Below, piece by piece: positions 57,661-64,000 of a DNA stretch of 64,000 bases. The position numbers and the translations under genes are program-made. This stretch comes from Berberis thunbergii. Lineage: Eukaryota > Streptophyta > Magnoliopsida > Ranunculales > Berberidaceae. Location of the stretch: positions 124,001 to 188,000 of the forward strand of contig QNQO01001850.1 in assembly GCA_003290165.1 (NCBI GenBank), in the 5' to 3' direction. The notes beneath the pieces are model-generated. The model worked only from the letters and a program-made list of their open reading frames with translations, was not told the DNA's origin and did no database searches. Numbering within the stretch: the stretch's first letter is position 1; the number at the start of each line of letters is the position of its first letter.

Positions 57661-57833
57661 TGGCCACCACATGTAATTGAAGAGAACAAAAGAAAAAAAA
57701 ACATTTCAAATATCACTCTGCAAGTCAATATAGATACATAAAGAATTCACAATATAAACGGATGCCGATAAACAAAATAAACATGAATATATGAGACTTA
57801 CAAGGTGCTTAATACGTCTGGGTGTAGGTTATA

Positions 57834-57919
57834 CTCCCTTGGCACTGCTGTTCTTTGAAGTTCCAGGGAGAACTTTCATACTGCTGCTTCAGTTGGCATT
57901 GCCACGTGTGTCATCGTGA
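57834..57919. repeat. 86-bp direct repeat, copy 1
   Basis: From CTCCCTTGGCACTGCTG to GTGTGTCATCGTGA. It matches 60294-60379 with two changes (57851 and 57894). It brackets the 2.37-kb block that holds the exportin-T, VPS33 and LRR kinase fragments. Confidence 0.92.
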
Positions 57920-58948
57920 CTAAGACTCCTCCTCCATTGTGTCCTTCTTGGATGCACATTATCTGTAGCATGAGAGGGAGAGATAATGAAATTGAATCTC
58001 TGAAACTGAAACACCCACAAACTACATGAGAATATCAAATGATGGCATAGCATGGCATGGCATGGCAGAGAGAATGTCTCTCCCCCTTCCCTGCATTCTG
58101 TAGATAGGTTCATGATTGTGTACTTAAAAGATGACCAAGTGTGAATCCTTTTGTTTGAGTTGGGGTACAACAACCATTGACAGCCATGCAGACAATTTAG
58201 ATGAAGTCATTAAGGTACATTAATGGACATTTTGGATAGAATTGCACTAGACATTTTACGATTGTGTACTATACATGTTTTTGATCATTAATGGACATGT
58301 AGCTTTGAAGTGTAAGACAGGTAGAGAAGCAGAAGGGCCCCGAACACCAATATTTTAATCATTGTGTTTCCGACTAGAAAACCGGAAATTAAATTCAAGA
58401 AAGGAAAATCTGTAACCTAAATTGAAGAAGAGGAAGTGGAAAAACAACACTTGACTTGATGGAAAGGAATCGAAGAAGAAGAAGAGGAGCTGTTGTGCTA
58501 TTGCTTTGCTCATGAAAGAAGAAAATAAGTGGGATTGATTATTCTCATAAATTTGACTACATTTTCTCTATTACTTTCATTTCTTTTTTATACCATACAT
58601 GTCAAAGTCGAGGCATCTCTCTCAGTTCGTCTTCGTTTATTTTTCTCCGTTTGAGAATTCCACAAGGCTTGCTTCCCTATTTTACAAGACTAGTTGATAT
58701 TGATTGGGATTGTGATAGATTGTCTCACTTCTTATTAAGATTTCTGACTCTATTCAAAAACAATATGTACCATATATATGTCAAAGTCAAGTCGTCTCTT
58801 AGTTGTTTTCATTTATTTGTCTATGCTTCAGAATTCCACATGGCATACTTCAAATGCAGCACTTTGTCCAGTGTTAGAATGGTTTAATGTTATATTAACA
58901 ATGCATAATTAAAAAAAAAGTTGATCGCAAGATAGTCAGAAATCATAC
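57920..58948. other. Pack-CACTA interior, no recognised exon
   Basis: GCATG-type short repeats lie at 58046-58066 and GAAGAAGAA at 58470-58485. A pair of related segments (CATGTCAAAGTCGAGGCATCTC...GAATTCCACAAGGC at 58598-58668 and its relative at 58776-58845) was also seen. No gene was recognised. Confidence 0.45.
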
Positions 58949-59047
58949 TGTGTTTGCATCATGGAATTCGAAAGATCTGTCAAGAACGCTGTACAAACAA
59001 CAGTTTATCGCAAATGTCTCAAGTACAAATTTCTGAAAACCAGGTAC
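58949..59047 (-). pseudogene. Captured exportin-T (PAUSED-type) exon
   Basis: A 33-codon exon lies between an acceptor TTCTGTCAG and a donor GTATGA. It reads VPGFQKFVLETFAINCCLYS then VLDRSFEFHDANT. It resembles a C-terminal exon of plant exportin-T (PSD), which exports tRNA from the nucleus (family pattern IPGF..F..E.FA.NCCL.SVLDKSFEF.DANT). It is open and undamaged, but neighbouring exons are absent. Confidence 0.62.
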
Positions 59048-59462
59048 CTGACAGAATTCCATCAAATTGATAAGTGGGATAATTACTTAAAGCAACACAA
59101 TCACAGTACAAAAATTAACAAAACAGACTTACCTTTTCTTCACCATGAAGTGTGCCACACCAGTCTTTGATGAGAAATTGAATATACAGAATAGCCAAAC
59201 TTGAGAAATAGAAGAGTAAAATACTCTAGAGACCTCATCTCAATGAAATCATGTCATACAAAACTGCACCAATGCTGCATCCACAAGTATGCTGAATATA
59301 ACATATACCGACAGCATAATAGGAGATTAAAAAAAAAAAAAAAAAAACCAAAACTCACTCTACCTAGGAGCCCAGGTTGCAAATTCATGAACCCAGGTTG
59401 CAACTCCATCTTACATAATACTATGTTACCAAAAGTGCAGCTAGAAGTATGATTCAACTCAC

Positions 59463-59718
59463 ATGTCATAACTCTCCCCCTCTACAACCAGGTGCTCCAT
59501 GTCAAGTTGTCCAAGGAATGAAGGCTTTGATGTAAATGTAGATAAGTGCTGAGCAAGATTTATGTGCCTCTGTGACAAATTAAGCAGAAGGTGCAGCATA
59601 AGATTCATGAGGCTACTTGAACCAAATTAACGGATACATCAGAGGACAGACTTACACTGATTTTTGGTAATGAATTGAGCTTCCTTACAAAGTCTTTCAA
59701 TTCAGAGACAGTTTGATT
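59463..59718 (-). pseudogene. Captured VPS33 fragment (2 exons)
   Basis: The exons are 59718-59656 (NQTVSELKDFVRKLNSLPKI-S, 21 codons, donor GTAAGT) and 59569-59463 (RHINLAQHLSTFTSKPSFLG and QLDMEHLVVEGESYD, donor GTGAGT), separated by an 86-bp intron with acceptor TTGTCACAG. The joined reading matches the middle of VPS33, the Sec1/Munc18 subunit of the HOPS/CORVET tethering complexes at the vacuole. Both exons are open and correctly phased. All other exons are absent. Confidence 0.78.
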
Positions 59719-59932
59719 CTGTATACATGACATGCACATCAGTTACATGTTCATCCAAAAACCATTCTATCACAACCCAAAAGCACTTCAAATACCAGAC
59801 AAATTGTTGAAACTCAAGTCTCTGGCAAAATGAAAATGAGATTCATCAAAGCAAAGACTAGCAAGGATTTGTTTACATAAGGACCATTGTAGATCAAATA
59901 TCATAAAACAATTACAGACCAAATTAACTTAC

Positions 59933-60293
59933 AGTCTATTTATAGTTTTGATGCTTTCTCCAATAAATTGAGGGATGGGACCATTAATTGAGCAGTTTTT
60001 CAGAAGCCTGTCCAAATAAATGTAACTTAGTCATATAAACCTATAAAGTCATAAGTTTATACAGGCGTACAGTAAAATATTCAACAAATCAACTCACAAG
60101 TCTGTCACTTTTTTCAAAGTTTGTAAGTTGGGGAAACTCATACTTGGTCCTTGCAGGTCAGTTATCCTCCTGAAAGGATCACATAACACAGATGAACAAA
60201 ACCGAAGTAACTTTATGAATTATAAAAGCTTTGAAGGTAGTCTTACAGCTGAGTTATGTTTGTCAAGCGGGAGAATGTAAAAGGAATGGGGCC
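59933..60293 (-). pseudogene. Captured LRR receptor-like kinase fragment (3 LRR exons)
   Basis: The exons are 60293-60247 (GPIPFTFSRLTNITQ), 60169-60098 (RITDLQGPSMSFPNLQTLKK, then VTD) and 60007-59933 (LLKNCSINGPIPQFIGESIK, then TINR). They are linked by phase-2 introns with GTAAGA, GTGAGT and GTAAGT donors. Phase-2 introns between leucine-rich repeats are typical. The sequence fits the malectin-LRR kinase subfamily (pattern L-R-I-S-D-L-x-G-x-S-M-S-F-P, then L-R-N-C-x-I-x-G-x-I-P). The fragment starts exactly at the 86-bp repeat. Signal peptide, malectin and kinase parts are absent. Confidence 0.75.
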
Positions 60294-60379
60294 CTCCCTT
60301 GGCACTGCTGCTCTTTGAAGTTCCAGGGAGAACTTTCATACTGCTGCTTCAGTCGGCATTGCCACGTGTGTCATCGTGA
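60294..60379. repeat. 86-bp direct repeat, copy 2
   Basis: Matches 57834-57919 at 84 of 86 positions. It joins the LRR fragment directly on its left side. Confidence 0.92.
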
Positions 60380-60518
60380 ACCCGCTGCGGCCAGAAACAG
60401 CACGTACAACAATAAACATTAAAAGAAAGACATCATAATAAAAAAGTAAACATAAATAAACATTAAAAAGTAAATATAGTCAGAAAATTCACCATTAGAC
60501 TCTTGGTTTTTGTAACTA

Positions 60519-62180
60519 TCAATCATCAAGTTCCACATGAGTTCTACACCATATGAAGAAATCACCAACGTCCAAATCCCCCATCTTGTCTCCTTTTGGA
60601 TCACTTTTGTAAAGTTTCACCCCAGTCTTGTATTTGAAGCATAAGGAAAGTCTGATCTCTGTTGCAAGGTTCAATGATCCATGACAAGCGCAAGAGAATT
60701 GATGGATAGGATCTACAACCTCTAATGCTATCGCAATGACATCCCTTTCCCAATCACAAACTTTGTATCTCCTTGACACTGAAGGAACAGGATTGCTTGG
60801 AGAAGGAAACCTCGCAACACCTTGAGAAGATGATGGTAATGGAGATGGTGGTAATGGAGATGGAGGTAATGAAGATGGTGGTAATGGAGATGGAGGTAAT
60901 GGATTATCTGGTTGCCTTGTCGATTGTGCACCGAATGACGGTGTATCTTCAGTTCTTTGAACAACTCCTTGTATTCCCTCACTTGTTGATGGTCTTACAT
61001 AAGTTCCACTTTCAAGTCTCTCTCGTATCCATCTAACATTTTCTTCCAATCTTTCATATTTTTCTTCCCTTTTTTTGGCTTCCAATGTTTTTTTCCAATA
61101 GCAATGAACGAGCGGGATGTGCAGCATCATACTTCCTTTTAGAGACAGTGGTTCCAACACAACGAGTACGTCCCCTCGCTTCTTGGCCAAACACTTGGCT
61201 TAGAGGATCATCATCAATAGAGAGGTCAATGTTACCTTGAGTTGAAGATTCTTGCAATGCAGCTTTTTTGCTTTAACTTGTTCCTTCAAAAGAATGAAAA
61301 AATAAAATAAATCAGGACACAAATAATATTCAAACAACTACAAAGTAAATTAAGAATTGGGTATAAAAGACATCATTGGGCACATACCATATATTGTTCA
61401 GAACCATGAGTAGGTTTTCCATCCTTTCCCGTGTGACAAGCAATCCATATGTCAGTACGTGTGACTGGTTCTCCATCAGGGTTCTTCTCAACCTATATAC
61501 TTGAAAGATTAGTCTCAGCCTATAAAGTTAAATGGTACATAATATTGTACTAGTAGCTAGAAACTTAATTACCATTTTGTACTCTACTTCTGCAGCACTT
61601 TTTTGGCCACCCCCCCATACATACTTTGAAGCCTTTTTGTTTTTTGCATTTTGGTCTCTAATTGCCTTCGCTTCAGGGGTGCTCTCATGGCGAACAAACT
61701 CCTTCCAATCCTCCTCTCTTACACCATTTGGAACATGCTTCTCTTGTTCCTCAATGGTAGGATATTTATCCAAATAATTCTTCCTAAGATGTGCCTTGAA
61801 CCTTCTATAATATTCAGGCATTTTCAAATGCACACTCTTTTTCACATAATTTGGAATGTCATATTCACGCTGCAAATAAGCCATTGAGATATAAGTTGAA
61901 AATAAAATAAGACATTATGAAAATCAATGATGTAAAATCTCACCTTGAGGCCATTCCACACATCCTCTTTGTAGTTGTCAGTAACATGGTGCCACCCATT
62001 GAATTTGATGGGCACAAGGGTTTCAACAAGCTTTCCAATGTTTTTATTGAAATTTCTAGCACCAAGTCCAACTGCTAAACCGTGGAGGTTGAACTGTATG
62101 GTCTGTTTAACTTCAATGTCATCATTTGTAGATCTGGTGACATCAATGGTGGAGAGATCATTGCCGCGAGTACTATCCAT
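60519..62180 (-). pseudogene. CACTA TNPA-like protein (Transposase_24 / Ptta family)
   Basis: Exons by splice signals are 62180-61944 (MDSTRGND start to DNYKEDVWNGLK), 61869-61573 (REYDIPNYVKK to SAAEVEYKM), 61492-61388 (VEKNPDGEPVTRTDIWIACH to EQYM) and about 61283-60519. The second exon has VREEDWKEFVRHESTPEAK, the third TDIWIACHTGKDG and the fourth DPLSQVFGQEARGRTR, all standard blocks of this plant CACTA protein, which binds the subterminal repeats. A coiled-coil-like ERLEENVRWIRERL follows. One frameshift lies near 61090 at a T-run and another near 61270. A Pro-rich PSPLPPS minisatellite sits at 60835-60905. The first three exons are open and well phased. Confidence 0.78.
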
Positions 62181-62508
62181 CTCTATCAATGAAGACAGTT
62201 ATAGATATTAATCATTATCAAACAAAAAGAAATAAAAATCAACTATATACACCACAATTATAGATAATTTCATTCCACAACATATCACCACAAATAGTTT
62301 TTTTATAAAACATTGGAAAGCCAATCTGAATACATAGCTACAAAGCTTCCCTTTCCCAACTCAAAAGTCTAAATAAGAAACAAAGACAAAATATTTGGTC
62401 TCAACCAAAGAGGATGACTAAAATAGCATTAGAAATGCATCAAAAAATATTGTAGCATAGTCAATTAAAATTCCAGTAAGCTCTTCAGGTTGGGTTGTCT
62501 TTCAAGAT

Positions 62509-62862
62509 GCTTTGATACACAGTGGGAATTTCATTTTATCGACATTAGTGTTCAAGCCTCTTTGAGTATGTAGAACTACATGCCACCCGTCATTTGATTG
62601 ATCTTTCGAATAAAATACTCCACTTGCTTCTTGAGCTAAATGAATGGATCCTCTTCCACTTTCTTTTGTCTTTTAGCTTCGACAAGTTACATTCTCATGG
62701 TTCAAATTGGTCCACCTTATATGCATTTTCTTATCTTCCACTTTGACCCAATCACAATAGAAGACAGTTTCTTTGAAATCGATGTAGTCTAGCACCAGTA
62801 TGTCTCTAACAACTCCATACCATTTGACTAGTGGTCCTTTGGGCCTCTTATTTTCTTACTAG
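62509..62862 (-). pseudogene. CACTA TNP2-associated DUF4216 domain
   Basis: One frame reads GPLVKWYGVVRDILVLDYID, FKETVFYCDWV and later GVFYSKDQSNDGWHVVLHTQ with a single TAA between. This is the DUF4216 module that follows the transposase in plant CACTA TNP2 proteins (Y-Y-G-x-L/V-x-D-I-x-x-L-D-Y, C-D-W-V, V-F-Y-x-x-D). It is closely preceded (63060-62863) by weaker matching sequence. Confidence 0.75.
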
Positions 62863-63061
62863 CAACAAAATGAGCAATGGCATCCATGGGAGACACCACT
62901 ATCTTGTGTCACACCAACATTCAGTCCAAAAGAACTTGTCCAATGTGAAACCATTTACACATATTTTGGAATATCGAGTTCCAAAAATTTTGGACCATGG
63001 CTACCTCCAAAGTGTGGTATTTGGTTTCCCCAGGCCTTCTCCAACTACATTGTAAAACAAA

Positions 63062-63564
63062 TCATCTTAGAACTGAAATCTGAAAATAAAAAAAATTATA
63101 TATGTATATATATATGAATAAATACACATTATAATATACCTCATCACACAACCAAGGAATAAAATCTGTAGCTTTCTCAACATTTTTCCTTGACCCTTTT
63201 TTTTTACTTTGTGTAGCCAACTCCATGCAATATTCATTGTATTTTCTGCACAAGTTACCATATTATCATAATTCTATATTTCTAGTTATAAAAAAAGACT
63301 AAAATATTATATATCTTACTCTTCCCAATCACTCGAATCAGCAAGTGCATTGAAAACCCATCTTCGAGCTTGTTTAAATTGTACATTATTTAGCATATAG
63401 TTTTTTCCTTTATCCAATGGCTTTTCATCGGCATACTCATCATCTACATCAAGCCACTCCTCTTGACTGTGTTTGTGAGTTCCGAACCGTGGCTTTCTCA
63501 TATACTCCATGCAGTATGTAACAGATTCATCTACAAGGTATGATTCTGCTATTGATCCTTCCAT
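63062..63564 (-). pseudogene. CACTA TNP2 C-terminal (DUF4218 end) fragment
   Basis: 63564-63316 begins M-E-G-S-I-A-E-S-Y-L-V-D-E, the end of DUF4218 in TNP2 proteins (P-E-G-S-I-A-E-G-Y-x-x-E-E). 63253-63062 reads CRKYNEYCMELATQSKKKG and later FIPWLCDEV, the segment before DUF4216. The catalytic transposase region that should precede this is not present. Confidence 0.68.
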
Positions 63565-63632
63565 GTATCTGAAATTTTTATATAGTCTTTGTATCGTTTC
63601 ATTAACCTATCAATCATAAATAAAAGGATAAA

Positions 63633-63995
63633 TTAGTATATAATATAATAAGATAACGTAATGACGTGCACTAAAATAAGATAACGTGATAACGTGATGA
63701 CGTGCAATTCAATAATGGTGGACAACATGGTCTTATCCTTAGGACACCCTTTGTACAAAGGCACAGTCGCTTTTTCCTTATACTTTTGATACTTCTTGTT
63801 CATAACTGTCTCAGGTTCACGAGAAAGTTCCGGACCACCTTCTGGATTACCGCCAAAACATTCTTCGACGGTGTCATTCAAGTCATTTATCCCATCATCA
63901 GCATCCACAGTTTGCATGTTGAGGAATACATCATCAACTAGCTCGCTCATCCTAGGATATTCACATACATCATCAAGTACAGCCACTTCTGTCAT
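63633..63995 (-). pseudogene. CACTA TNP2 N-terminal fragment
   Basis: A 120-codon piece contains an acidic N-terminal stretch (VDADDGINDLND) and then KEKATVPLYKGCPKDKTMLS, matching the TNP2 start (A-x-x-P-L-Y-x-G-C-x-K-x-x-x-L-S). It breaks off just after this block. The next recognisable downstream domain is the DUF4218 end at 63564, so several hundred residues including the transposase catalytic core are deleted. Confidence 0.65.
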
Positions 63996-64000
63996 GGTAC

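Larger units (their letters stand above)
52326..64000 (-). mobile_element. Large CACTA element carrying captured host gene fragments (Pack-CACTA), right end outside the window
   Basis: The left terminus CACTACACCAAAAA is at 52326, preceded by AAT, and is followed by 650 bp of subterminal repeats. Next come minus-strand exon fragments of at least five unrelated host genes, then CACTA transposase remnants on the minus strand up to the window edge. In CACTA elements the transposase 3' end faces one terminus, and captured gene pieces typically lie between it and the subterminal zone, as here. No second terminus (..GTAGTG) occurs between 53000 and 64000, so a single element of at least 11.7 kb is the simplest reading. 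Overlapping insertion of separate elements remains possible. Confidence 0.7.

Noticed and set aside
57889..58173. 94-codon minus-strand ORF ending in the 86-bp repeat
   Set aside because: It has an acceptor-like CTACAG and a DDTRGN stretch but no family match. Treated as part of the repeat-flanked region only.

Overview
The window is nuclear DNA of a flowering plant, most likely a eudicot; I cannot name the species. The evidence is AT-rich intergenic DNA, GT-AG introns, LTR retrotransposons primed by initiator tRNA-Met, CACTA and hAT-like DNA transposons, endogenous pararetrovirus debris, and fragments of plant gene families (PIN-LIKES, FMO1-like, SEUSS-like, cis-prenyltransferase). Only one gene looks intact: a minus-strand nine-knuckle CCHC zinc-finger gene (coding exons between 36597 and 44934, similar to Arabidopsis At1g75560). 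Everything else is mobile DNA or broken gene pieces.

Layout. 1-3128: 3' part of a degenerate Tork-type Copia element. 3129-7741: gene-poor DNA with a LINE scrap, an hAT-like MITE and a CT/GA-rich possible 5' exon. 7742-12414: complete minus-strand Copia with 209-bp LTRs, inserted at a GTGAGT splice donor. 13598-15829: complete non-autonomous CACTA element with many CCGTCGCTAA palindromes. About 15921-16804: possible solo LTR. 18818-25830: PIN-LIKES (PILS) pseudogene whose first intron holds a second Copia (19305-24682, sister of the first). 26493-26841: C-terminal exon of an FMO1-like monooxygenase. 27819-33235: chromodomain Gypsy element nested in an RNase H-like (RVT_3) reading frame. 34330-35278: RTE-type LINE tail, directly beside a cis-prenyltransferase pseudogene.

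36597-45675: the CCHC gene. Its 6.5-kb intron holds a tandem segmental duplication, several copies of a ~130-180 bp repeat, a foldback element, Gypsy scraps, and a TIR transposon that appears to have captured a LINE zinc-binding domain. An hAT-like element (45850-46843) sits about 140 bp upstream of its TATA box. 46895-49490: remnants of an endogenous Caulimoviridae-like element. 51811-52320: start of a Tat-type Gypsy element.

The most striking object is at 52326-64000. A CACTA terminus with subterminal repeats opens an element that runs off the right edge. On its minus strand come spliced exon fragments of five unrelated host genes: a GNAT acetyltransferase, a SEUSS-like co-regulator, exportin-T, VPS33 and an LRR receptor kinase. 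All point the same way as the CACTA transposase remnants that follow (TNPA/Transposase_24, DUF4216, and the two ends of TNP2 with its core missing). I read it as one large gene-capturing (Pack-CACTA) transposon, though its far terminus is not in view. Family names rest on my reading of conserved motifs; no database search was run.
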